From: DATKMS01 sp035541735
GTDB lineage: Bacteria > Desulfobacterota > Binatia > HRBIN30
Direction: 5' to 3'
DNA length: 64,000 nucleotides
NCBI GenBank assembly: GCA_035541735.1
Contig: DATKMS010000390.1
Span: forward strand, 1 to 64,000
Position numbers and translations under genes: made by a program. The notes below the pieces were generated by a model. That model did no database searches and was not told the DNA's origin. It saw only the letters and a list, made by a program, of their open reading frames with translations. Of the stretch, positions 24,619-33,800 are shown piece after piece (the stretch's first letter is position 1; each line of letters begins with the position of its first letter).

Positions 24619-27600
24619 GTGGGCACGTCGTCGTGCCGCTTCCGGCTGATCCCATCAGCGCTCTCGCTGCTGTTGCCGCTACTGCTGGCCGTCGCAGCCT
24701 CTGCCGCGCCGCCGGCCGTGCTCATCGTATCACCGCAAGGCGCTGCCGGCGGTTGGGTCGACCTCGACTATTTGAGGGAACTGCACGCTGCCGGTTTTGA
24801 GGTCGACTACACGAACGGCATGGCGGATGTCAGCTGGGAACGTATCAAGCAATACAATGTCCTGGTCATCTTCTCGTGTCCTCCCGACCAGGGAGTGGAT
24901 GGCTGGCCCTTCCACGGAGATCAGCCGATCTACAAGCAGGACTTCATCGCTTTGATCAACCGTTTCCTCGAGGAGGGTGGCGGGGTGTTCTTGATGGCAG
25001 TCGAAACGCAGGTCCGCCTCACCTTGACTCGACCGCTCATCCTGCCGTGGGGCGCAGACCTGCCTCTCGAAACGATTTCCGATGCCGGCAATACCGCCTA
25101 CATGAGCCGGATGCCGAAAACGCCGCTGACCTTTACAGACCAGATCCTCAGTTCGCCGGTCAGCGACGGCGTCACCGGCCTCTGGTATCCATCGCAGCCG
25201 CACTACAATGGTGCCGACACCTTGCCACTGGCTGTAGACAATCACTGGCAGGTGGTGGTGCGTGCCATGCCCAACGCACGCACGGTGCCCGTCGACCCGA
25301 TGCATTCACCCTTTCCGCTGCCACCCAATCCGCTGGTCCGGCCGGGGGGGGTGACGGCCCCACCGCTGTTTGCGATTCGTCAGTTCGGTGCGGGGCGAAT
25401 CGCTCTCTCATCGCAGTGGCCCACGTACTCGATCGGCTCGGGAACCAAGTGGCTCTACGATCGTGAGGTGCTCTCCAAGGGACTTCAGGGCACGCCGAGC
25501 GACTACGGCCGTCTCATCGAGAACAGCTTTCGCTGGCTGGCCGCTCCCAGCCTCTCGTCGAACCGGCTCGGCGGTTACGTGACCGCCCCCGCACGTTTGC
25601 AGCCTCCGAACCTGAGCCCGGAAGTGAAGCAGCAGTTTGCGGAACCGGTTTGGGGCGGCGTCGACGACCGTCTCTTGCAGCCGCCCAACAATACACGCCT
25701 GTTCAAAGGCGTGATCGGTGTTCAAACCAATCTCAGCGGCGGTCACGGAACGGTTGCCGACTACGCTGCAGCGGCCAAGCAGGCTGGCTTGGACTTCGTG
25801 GTCTTCTTGGAAGACTTCGTCAACCTTGACGCCGGCAAACTCGCGCAACTCAAAGCCGATTGCCAAGACAACTCGGATGGCTCCCTGATCCTCTACCCCG
25901 GCTACCACATCGACAACAACATCGGGAATCACATGTTCCTGTTTGGGCCCGGTCTCACCCTCCCGCCGCCGCGGTTACTGACGGGTCTCAACGGGAAGCT
26001 CTTCATGTTGCAAGGTGAGAGCGCACCCGGCGTATTCGGCGCGACGCCCCCCGCGGCAATGGACTTCCTCGTCAACCTTACCCGCGACACGCAGATCGGG
26101 TACTACGACTTCGCGCACAGCGGGATGGGGATGCGGCTGCAGGACGCGCGCTTGTACGCGATGGCTGCTCTGCGTACGTATCGCAACGGCCAACTGCTCG
26201 ACGATGTCACCACAGACTACTTGACGAGCGCTCAAGGAACGATCAGTCCCGCTCCGGTCGCCGTCAATTTCATTGCCTCACCGTCGGCGCTGCGTGCAGC
26301 AGTGGCCGCCAACCAAGGGTTGACGTATGCGATGGCGCATAGTTCCGATACGCTCTGGAACGACGCCATTGGCTACGCCAATCAGTACAGCTGTCCGAAC
26401 GTATTTGCGTCGGATGGCCCGCTCATCCTGCGCTGGCCCGATTGTGTGCGCGTCTCGACTTATGGTGCCGAGCCGTTCGTCACCGGTCGCGGCTTGATGG
26501 AGGCGCCCATCTACATCACGTCGGACAAGGGCCTGGCCGAGGTCCGCATCTACGACGGGCAGAATCTGTACCGTCGATTCAAGCTCGCGGGCGATCCGGT
26601 TTTCCGCAAGCTCCTGCATCTGGAGGGTACCGTGCAGCGCAACTTGGTCCTGGTGGCCGAGGATGTCGCTGGGGGCCGCGCCGTCAGCGCGGCCCGGCGT
26701 GCCTGGAAGGACGGGTCGCTCGCACCGGTATTCTGCGGCGACCGCATCAACGATTGTGCGTACATGTTCCTGGCACGTGGTCCCTACCCGATGACCGTGA
26801 TCCGCACGCCCGAGCTCTCCGACCCGGGCGCCACGTGGGATGGTGGTCCGCGCGGAATCCTGACACCGATCGACTTCGAAGGCTGCAATCCCAACGTCGA
26901 CGCCGACCGGGGCCGGGTCAACGGCGACCAGTACAATCAGACGCCGCTGCTGGAGTTTGCCGATGAGGGAGCGGTCGCGGTCCGCTCCGTGCGTGACGAG
27001 TTGATCGACAAGCGTGTCCGCGTCACCAACCCCTGGAACACCTATGGGCCGCGGGCGTCCTCGCGCGTAATGGACTTTGCGTTGAGCTATACGCAGTTTG
27101 ACCGCGCCAACGTCGGCGTGCCAGCGGTTGGCTGGGCGGCTCCTCCCAGCCAGACCGGCTGCAACGCGGCGCTGTTCCGCAGCACGGTCACCTTCAAGGA
27201 CACCACCCGGATCGGTGGCCTCCGGCTGCTGCGCAACTGGAATTGGATTCCTGGACTCGCTCTGAATTTGGTCGTTGGCCGCGGGCAGAAGATTCTCAAC
27301 GAGATGAGCATCCCCGACATGAAGGCCGCGCGGGCGTCTACGGGCGACGCTGCCGCCAGTTTCAAGCTGGGACACGGTGCATGGTTCGGGATCTACGGTC
27401 CGCAAACAGGGAACAGCCAGCTCTTCGTCAACCAGGGCCGATCGATGGAGCTGCGCGTCGGGCAACAACAGAGCGGTGACTGGCTCTCGCTGTGGGCTCC
27501 CAGTGTTTCTCAAGCTGCGGCCGGCGATACTTACACCTACGATCTCTTCTCCGCGGCATGTCCCCTGGACGCGGCGGCGCGGAGCGCGCAGGCCTTTGTT

Positions 27601-28176
27601 GACGCCTGGAGGTATTTGAGCCGCCCCGATGGCCTCCGGGTCAGCCGCGGCAAGCGGGTGCGCGGTCGGGGCCCGCTCGAGCTGCGTGCAGAGGGCGGCG
27701 CCGTCCACCTGAGCGTGCCGCGTCCGCGCACCCCGACCACCCTGACTCTTCCCGTGATCGTCAACGGCCTCAATCGGCGCTGGAGCGTCGGGCTCTGGCA
27801 ACTCAGCGGCTACGTGCGCGGCGACTACGGTGGAGGTACAAATCGTTATCGCGCCGTCGGCGTGGATCTTGCGGGGCGCGCGTACATCCCGCTTTACCCC
27901 GACCTGGCAGCACAGACCGAGGTGGAGATCGGGCATCCGGTGATCGCCGACTCGCATGGCAAAGATCTCTTCATTCAGGTCACCGCCCTGCGCGGCGGCA
28001 CGGAGCGCAATCCCGCGTACCTCTGGTACGTCGACGTCAACAACCCTTTGGACACGCCAATCAGCACGACGCTCAAACGCAACATGGATCTGCCCAACTT
28101 CGCCTTCGCGAGCGAGACGATCACCCTTGCCCCAGGGGAGCATCGCGTGGTGTACGACGGGTCGGCTGGAAGCTGA
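24619..28176 (+). CDS. Giant secreted protein: amidotransferase-like + degenerate PHP-like domain (paralogue 1)
   Basis: Function not recognised. GTG 24619 (GAGG upstream) gives an 1185-residue protein with a signal peptide ending near VAASAAP. Residues about 30-330 look like a class I amidotransferase/ThuA-type fold (AVLIVSPQG, EEGGGVFLMAVE, FGAGRIALSSQWP, NSFRWLAAPS). Residues about 360-500 follow a PHP pattern (GTVADYAAAAKQAGLDFVVF at 377-396, GNHMFLFG at 436-443, YYDFAHSGMG at 495-504), but the HxH is replaced (GVQTNLSGGH) and the 'TDH' site reads LEDF. Residues about 600-800 (ASDGPLILRW, TSDKGLAEVRIYDG, VFCGDRINDCAYMF) resemble the region following PHP domains in other secreted proteins; the last 350 residues are beta-rich. 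A strong paralogue lies at 35523. Confidence 0.8.
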   Translation: MGTSSCRFRLIPSALSLLLPLLLAVAASAAPPAVLIVSPQGAAGGWVDLDYLRELHAAGFEVDYTNGMADVSWERIKQYNVLVIFSCPPDQGVDGWPFHGDQPIYKQDFIALINRFLEEGGGVFLMAVETQVRLTLTRPLILPWGADLPLETISDAGNTAYMSRMPKTPLTFTDQILSSPVSDGVTGLWYPSQPHYNGADTLPLAVDNHWQVVVRAMPNARTVPVDPMHSPFPLPPNPLVRPGGVTAPPLFAIRQFGAGRIALSSQWPTYSIGSGTKWLYDREVLSKGLQGTPSDYGRLIENSFRWLAAPSLSSNRLGGYVTAPARLQPPNLSPEVKQQFAEPVWGGVDDRLLQPPNNTRLFKGVIGVQTNLSGGHGTVADYAAAAKQAGLDFVVFLEDFVNLDAGKLAQLKADCQDNSDGSLILYPGYHIDNNIGNHMFLFGPGLTLPPPRLLTGLNGKLFMLQGESAPGVFGATPPAAMDFLVNLTRDTQIGYYDFAHSGMGMRLQDARLYAMAALRTYRNGQLLDDVTTDYLTSAQGTISPAPVAVNFIASPSALRAAVAANQGLTYAMAHSSDTLWNDAIGYANQYSCPNVFASDGPLILRWPDCVRVSTYGAEPFVTGRGLMEAPIYITSDKGLAEVRIYDGQNLYRRFKLAGDPVFRKLLHLEGTVQRNLVLVAEDVAGGRAVSAARRAWKDGSLAPVFCGDRINDCAYMFLARGPYPMTVIRTPELSDPGATWDGGPRGILTPIDFEGCNPNVDADRGRVNGDQYNQTPLLEFADEGAVAVRSVRDELIDKRVRVTNPWNTYGPRASSRVMDFALSYTQFDRANVGVPAVGWAAPPSQTGCNAALFRSTVTFKDTTRIGGLRLLRNWNWIPGLALNLVVGRGQKILNEMSIPDMKAARASTGDAAASFKLGHGAWFGIYGPQTGNSQLFVNQGRSMELRVGQQQSGDWLSLWAPSVSQAAAGDTYTYDLFSAACPLDAAARSAQAFVDAWRYLSRPDGLRVSRGKRVRGRGPLELRAEGGAVHLSVPRPRTPTTLTLPVIVNGLNRRWSVGLWQLSGYVRGDYGGGTNRYRAVGVDLAGRAYIPLYPDLAAQTEVEIGHPVIADSHGKDLFIQVTALRGGTERNPAYLWYVDVNNPLDTPISTTLKRNMDLPNFAFASETITLAPGEHRVVYDGSAGS

Positions 28177-28238
28177 CGGCGTGCACGCGAGCCAATTCAG
28201 GGTGACACTGGCCGACTCGCTTGCGGCGCAGCATCGCG

Positions 28239-29063
28239 ATGAGCCACTTCCGCTTCCGTACGTTTCGTGAGGACGAACTGCACGCCCTCGCGCGCGCCAT
28301 GGCGGAGAGTCGGCCGTTTCCGCACGTGGTGATTCCGGACTGTATTGTCGACCCGCCGGCCGCGGTGTTGGGCGGGTTCCCCAGCGCCGATCATCCGGGC
28401 TGGCGGCGTCACTCGGATGCGTATGAAGCCCACAAGATGAGCTTCGGCGACCTGGAGCAGATGCCCGAGCCTCTGGCTTCGATGGTGCACGAGCTGAGCG
28501 CGGCGCCATTCCTTCAGTTCTTGGAACGCGTCACCGGTATCAAGGGCTTGATGCCTGATCCGTACCTCCAAGGGGCCGGACTCCACTGGAGCGGAGCCAA
28601 CGGCGTGAATGCGCCACACACGGATACTCACATCAATGAGCGGCTCGCCGTCTTCCGCAGGGTCAACGTCCTAATCTACCTCAATCCGGGCTGGGTGGAA
28701 TCGAACGGCGGGTGCTTCGAGCTGTACGATCCCGTTGATTCCAGTTCGCCGTGCCGAACCGTCGTGCCGACGTGGGGGACGTGTCTGATCTTTCGCTCAG
28801 ATGCGCGTTCCGTCCATGGATTCTCGCGGCCCATCGCGGCTGGCTGCGTACGGCGCGCCATCGCCGTCTACTACTACACCAGCCTCGACGCGTCGGTGTT
28901 CTCGGGAAGCTTCATGACGATGTGGGCGCAGCATGAGGAATATTGGGATCTCGTCGGTGCGCCGACGCCAGCGCGACAGGCTCGTATGCACGTGTACCGC
29001 ACCTTGCGTTTCGGCGCGAAGGCGCTGTCGTACCTGGCGCATCGTATGCGACCGAGAATCTAA
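28239..29063 (+). CDS. 2OG-Fe(II) oxygenase
   Basis: A 274-residue 2-oxoglutarate/iron dioxygenase. The metal triad is visible: HTD with His 127 and Asp 129 (NAPHTDTHINERL), the distal His 193 in SVHGF, and the 2OG-binding Arg shortly after (CVRRAIAVYYYTS). The core strand VNVLIYLNPGWVESNGG and FELYD fit the prolyl-4-hydroxylase/PiuC-like group. ATG 28239 is chosen; an upstream in-frame ATG lies only 18 bases earlier. The neighbours suggest that it hydroxylates a sugar or lipid-linked glycan, or the secreted protein encoded just upstream, but the substrate is unknown. Confidence 0.9.
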   Translation: MSHFRFRTFREDELHALARAMAESRPFPHVVIPDCIVDPPAAVLGGFPSADHPGWRRHSDAYEAHKMSFGDLEQMPEPLASMVHELSAAPFLQFLERVTGIKGLMPDPYLQGAGLHWSGANGVNAPHTDTHINERLAVFRRVNVLIYLNPGWVESNGGCFELYDPVDSSSPCRTVVPTWGTCLIFRSDARSVHGFSRPIAAGCVRRAIAVYYYTSLDASVFSGSFMTMWAQHEEYWDLVGAPTPARQARMHVYRTLRFGAKALSYLAHRMRPRI

Positions 29064-29086
29064 GCAGAAATCGACTGGTCCGTCTC

Positions 29087-29881
29087 ATGCCTCAACCCGG
29101 TGTCCCGATTGACGACAGGCGCTCCAGCGCCGCGACCATGACGGACACGATTCGCTACTTCGACCAAGTGGCCGGCGGGTGGACCGACAAATACCGCCAC
29201 TCGGGGCATTTTCGAAGGCGGCTCGAGACGGTGCTGTCGTGGGTCGACCGCGTTCCGGCAACCTATTCCATTCTCGATTTCGGATGCGGTTCCGGCGTGA
29301 TGATGCAAGCACTGCTGGCGCGAGGCTTCGCGGTCACCGGGGTCGACGCCTCTGCGGACATGATCCAATCTGCAAGACGAACCTTGCGAGCCGCGAACCT
29401 GACGGCGGGCTACGAGCTGGAGTCGGTCTCCGCCAACCAGTACGACGGCACCTACCTCGGCGCCGTCTACCACGGGGTCATCTGCCTGGGGGTATTGGAG
29501 TACGTCGAAGCGGCGTCGCGGTTGCTCGCCACGCTCGCCAGGGTCATGGCACCCGGCGGGTTTCTGATTCTCTCGGTTCCCAACCAGACGAGTCTACTGC
29601 GCAAGCTCGAGATGTTTGTGCATCGTCACCCCAGACTGTTCCGGGGAATTCCGATGTTGAAACCATTCACCGAAGCCGACAGTTACTTGAACTTCCAGCG
29701 ACGGCAATTCACCCTGCGCTGGCTTGATCGAGAAGCCACCGCCCTCGGTTTGAAATTGGAAGCGGTCGAGTATCAGGTCTCCCCTGCCGGCCTGCAGGCC
29801 TTCGAAGGCCATGCGTGGGTCGGCATGACGATGCTCGTGAAGTATCGAAAGGCGCCCGTCCCGAACGCTGCTGCCAGCTGA
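29087..29881 (+). CDS. SAM-dependent methyltransferase
   Basis: A class I methyltransferase of about 264 residues. IRYFDQVAGGWTDKYR opens the domain, SILDFGCGSGVMMQALLARG is motif I, VTGVDASADMIQSAR carries the acidic ribose ligand, and GVICLGVLEYVEAASRLLAT and GGFLILSVPNQTSLLRKLE follow. The C-terminal region LNFQRRQFTLRWLDREA is seen in methyltransferases beside glycosyltransferases. Neither candidate start (29087 or 29138) has a clear ribosome-binding site; the homologous region begins just after 29138. It is followed nine bases later by the sulfotransferase gene. Confidence 0.86.
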   Translation: MPQPGVPIDDRRSSAATMTDTIRYFDQVAGGWTDKYRHSGHFRRRLETVLSWVDRVPATYSILDFGCGSGVMMQALLARGFAVTGVDASADMIQSARRTLRAANLTAGYELESVSANQYDGTYLGAVYHGVICLGVLEYVEAASRLLATLARVMAPGGFLILSVPNQTSLLRKLEMFVHRHPRLFRGIPMLKPFTEADSYLNFQRRQFTLRWLDREATALGLKLEAVEYQVSPAGLQAFEGHAWVGMTMLVKYRKAPVPNAAAS

Positions 29882-29889
29882 CACCTTGC

Positions 29890-30804
29890 ATGCGTGACTC
29901 GGACGACATCCTGCTGCGCGACCCGATCATCATCATCGGTGCGCCACGGTCGGGTACGACGTTGCTCGGCGAAGTGCTGCAGCACCACCCGGACCTCGCC
30001 TACGTGGAGGAGCCTCGCTTGACGTGGCGCATCGGAAACGACAGCAAGTCCGACATGCTGCGCCCGCGCGATGCCCGACCGGAAGTCCGCACGCAGATTC
30101 GCTCTGCCTTTGCCGATCTCATCCGCGCACAGGGCCGCCCGCGTCTCTTGGAGAAGACGCCGAGCAACTCGTTGCGCATGGGGTTCGTCGATACAATCTT
30201 TCCCGACTGCCGCTTCGTTCACATTCTGCGCAACGGCGTCGATTCGGTGCTCTCGATCCGCTGGTACTGGCTGGACCAGTCGAACGGTATCAACCCGGCG
30301 AAGCTGAGCCAGCGACTGAAGGAAATCAAATGGAGGCAGATGCCCCATTACGCCAAGGAATTTCTGCGGCGTGTCATGCCCGATGCGACCGCGCCCGTGT
30401 TGGGTCGCAAGATCTGGGGGCCGCGCATCCCCGCCATTGACAGCCTCTTGCTCGATCTCGACCTACTGGAGGTCTGTTGTCTGCAATGGCGGATGTGCGT
30501 CGAGGCGGCGTGTCACTACGGCCGACGACTGCCAGCTCATCGCTACATGGAAGTTCGCCTGGAAGATATGTCGCCAGGGACCATGCGCACGCTGTTTGAC
30601 TTTTGCGGGCTGCGTGACGATCCAACGGTGATCGCCAAGTTCAACAAACAGTTTGACCCGGCGCTTGCGGGAGCCCGCCGCGCGCGCGCCGATGAGTCTG
30701 ACGTCGACCAGATCCTGCAGTGGATCGAACCCACGATGCGCTGGCTGGGATACCTTAACGAAGCGCCTGGCGACCCGAGGACGATGAGGAGTCCACAGCG
30801 GTGA
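29890..30804 (+). CDS. Sulfotransferase family protein
   Basis: A 304-residue PAPS-dependent sulfotransferase. The 5'-phosphosulfate loop is IIIIGAPRSGTTLLGEVL (residues 13-30), followed by LLEKTPSNSLRMGFVD and the 3'-phosphate-binding segment FVHILRNGVDSVLSIRWYW with its Arg and Asp/Ser. Near the C-terminus HRYMEVRLEDM is the usual 'v.YEdL' strand. Presence in this locus suggests sulfation of the polysaccharide; sulfotransferases of this type may also act on lipids or proteins. It shares a GTGA overlap with the next gene, so the two are translationally coupled. Confidence 0.9.
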   Translation: MRDSDDILLRDPIIIIGAPRSGTTLLGEVLQHHPDLAYVEEPRLTWRIGNDSKSDMLRPRDARPEVRTQIRSAFADLIRAQGRPRLLEKTPSNSLRMGFVDTIFPDCRFVHILRNGVDSVLSIRWYWLDQSNGINPAKLSQRLKEIKWRQMPHYAKEFLRRVMPDATAPVLGRKIWGPRIPAIDSLLLDLDLLEVCCLQWRMCVEAACHYGRRLPAHRYMEVRLEDMSPGTMRTLFDFCGLRDDPTVIAKFNKQFDPALAGARRARADESDVDQILQWIEPTMRWLGYLNEAPGDPRTMRSPQR

Positions 30805-33800
30805 AGCAGATCCTGCAGCATCTGCGGAGCGGTGAGATCGAGCTGGCGGAGGTGCCGTGCCCCATCGTCCGTCCGCGGCACCTGTTGATCCATACCGCCG
30901 TTTCCCTGATCTCACCGGGCACCGAACGCATGTTGGTGGAGTTCGGACAGGCCGGTTTGATCGGCAAGGCACGTTCGCAGCCAGAACGCGTCCGCCAGGT
31001 GCTGGACAAGATCAAGAGCGACGGTGTGATGCCGACGCTTGAGGCCATCTTTAGCCGCCTCGATGAGCCGCTCCCGCTGGGCTACTGCAATGTCGGCCGC
31101 GTGCTCGAGGTGGGCGCCGGCGTCGAAGGGTTCTCGGTCGGCGACCGCGTGGCGTCAAATGGGCCACACGCGGAGGTCGTGTGCGTGCCGGCGACGTTGG
31201 CGGGACGCATTCCCGACGCGGTCGACGACGAGGCCGCGAGCTTTACGGTGCTGGGGGCGGTTGCCCTGAACGGCATTCGCTTGCTCGAGCCCACATTGGG
31301 CGAAAGTTTCGTCGTCGTCGGTCTCGGCCTGCTGGGCATGCTCGCTGTTCAGCTGCTGCGCGCCCATGGGTGCAAGGTGCTTGGCATCGATGTGAACCCG
31401 GCGCGCTGCACGCTCGCCCGGGGATTCGGGTGCGAGGTGCTGACCGTGGGCAACGGCGCGGACCCGTTGTCTGCCGCGCGCGCCTTCAGCCACGAGCGCG
31501 GCGTCGACGGAGTGCTGATCACCGCGAGTGCAAAGACCGACGACATCGTGCACCAGGCCGCTCAGATGAGCCGCCGCAGGGGGCGCATTGTCCTCGTGGG
31601 CGTCGTCGGCCTCGGCCTGCAGCGCAGCGATTTCTACGAGAAGGAACTTTCGTTTCAAGTGGCGTGTTCGTATGGGCCGGGGCGCTACGACCCCAATTAC
31701 GAGGGGCGGGCGCAGGACTATCCGCTGCCCTACGTTCGGTGGACGGCGGCGCGCAACTTCGAAGCGGTGCTCGAGTCACTGGCCAGTGGTGCCATCGAGG
31801 TGCGTCCGTTGATCACACACCGCCGGGAACACGCGGACGCGGCCCATGCATACGACGCCATCTTACAGGACAGCGAGACGCTCGGCGTCGTGCTGTCCTA
31901 TCCACAGGGGGCAGCTCCCACCGCGCGGGTCACACAGCTGCACCCGCCGGCCGCTGTCCTCACCACGAGCCCGGCGCGGCCGACCGTCGGCGTGATCGGT
32001 GCGGGCAACTTCACCAAGCAGGTGCTGCTACCGGCGATCAAGGCGGCGGGTGCGACGATCGCGGCTGTGGCCAGTGCCGGAGGCGTCACCAGCCTGCATG
32101 CCGCCCGGAAGTTTGCAGCGGAGCAGGCCACCAGCGACTACCAGGAGATACTGCGCGCCCCGGGGATCAACGCCGTGTTCGTTGCAACACGACACGACAC
32201 GCACGCCCGCATCGTCGTCGAAGCGCTGCAAGCGGGCAAGCACGTCTTCGTCGAGAAGCCGCTGGCCATCGACCCCCAGGGCCTCGAGCTGGTGCGCGCC
32301 GCCTATGCGGCCCACAGTGACCGCCTCTTGATGGTCGGTTTCAACCGCCGCTTCGCACCGCACGCGATCAAGGCGCAGCAACTGCTCGCCGGCCGCTCGC
32401 AGCCGATCGCCGTACGCATCATGGTCAACGCCGGCGCAGTGCCCGCTACGCACTGGGTACGCGATCCACTGGCCGGTGGCGGACGGATTATTGGCGAAGC
32501 CTGCCACTTCATAGACCTGGCACTGTTCCTGGTTGGCCATGCGATCACCGGCGTGCAGGCAATGTCGACAACGCACCTCGCTGACGGTGATGCCTCGACG
32601 TCCATCAGCCTCACGTTCTCGGATGGGTCGATTGCCAGCATCGACTACTGGACCAACGGCCCGCGCTCGTATCCGAAAGAGCGCGTCGAGATCTTCAGCC
32701 AGGGACGCGTGTTGACGATCGACAACTGGCGCGCCTTGCAAGCGCACGAGTGGCCGGGCGTCTCGCGCATGGGGAGGCGTCAGGACAAGGGGCACGGCAA
32801 CGAGGTCGCTGCGTTTCTGCGCAGCATCACGACGGGCGGAGCACCGCTGATCCCGTTTGCGGAGATCGAGATGGTCACCGCGGCGAGCTTTGCAGCGGTG
32901 CAATCGGCCGCCGAAGGAGTGATGATCCGCCTCGCCGCGCCGACGACGCAGCAGAGCAATCCACGCCCGCCGCGATCACAGGCACGTCAGGCGCGTCACG
33001 ACGCAGGCGTTACGCGACGCAAGATCATCCTCTACGAGCTGAACGAGGTGCCATGGCGCATCGTGGACGATTTCGTCCACGAACACCCCCGGAGCTGCCT
33101 GGCGCGCCTTCTGCCGCAGATGCAGCAGTACCAGACGTATGCCAACGATACGTCCCTTTCACCGTGGATCAGTTGGTCGACGTTGCACCGTGGTGTCAGT
33201 GACGAGCAACATACGATTTCGGACTTCGGGCAGGACCTGTCGGAGATCAACGCGGCCTATCCTTCGATTTGGGAGATCCTGACGCGCGCGCAGGTTCCGA
33301 GCGGTGTGTTCGGATCGCTATACTCCTACCCGCTCCCCGCAAATCTCAGTGACTACAGCTTCTACCTTCCCGACGTGTTCGCCGCGAGCAGCGAGTGCTT
33401 CCCCGCACGTCTGCAACGCTTCCAGGCGCTCAACCTCGAAATGACGCGCTCCTCCGGCCGCAACGTCTCGACCAAGCTGTCGTGGCAGAAGGCGCTGCGT
33501 GTTCTGGCCGATGCGCCTGCACTCGGCTTGAAACCCAAGACCCTGCTCGAGCTCGGGCTGCAAATCGCAGACGAACGTCGGCGCACGTGGACCCGAGTCC
33601 GGCGCCGCACGTATCAGGTCGTCCTCGCATTCGACATCTTCATGAAGCAGCTGGAGCGGAGCCGGCCCGCGTTCAGCACGTTCTTCACAAACCACGTCGC
33701 CTCCTCGCTGCATCGCTACTGGGCGGCGCGGTACCCGGACGACTACCGAGTGTTCAGCTACGCCCCGGAGTGGGTTGCGACCTACAAGAACGAAATCATG

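Noticed and set aside
26278..28509. 743-codon minus-strand frame opposite the first giant secreted protein
   Set aside because: The + strand product is conserved with its paralogue at 35523, proving the + frame; the antisense translation shows no domain.
28943..29086. N-terminal extension of the methyltransferase gene
   Set aside because: This part overlaps the 2OG oxygenase gene in another frame and lacks homology; the domain begins after 29138.
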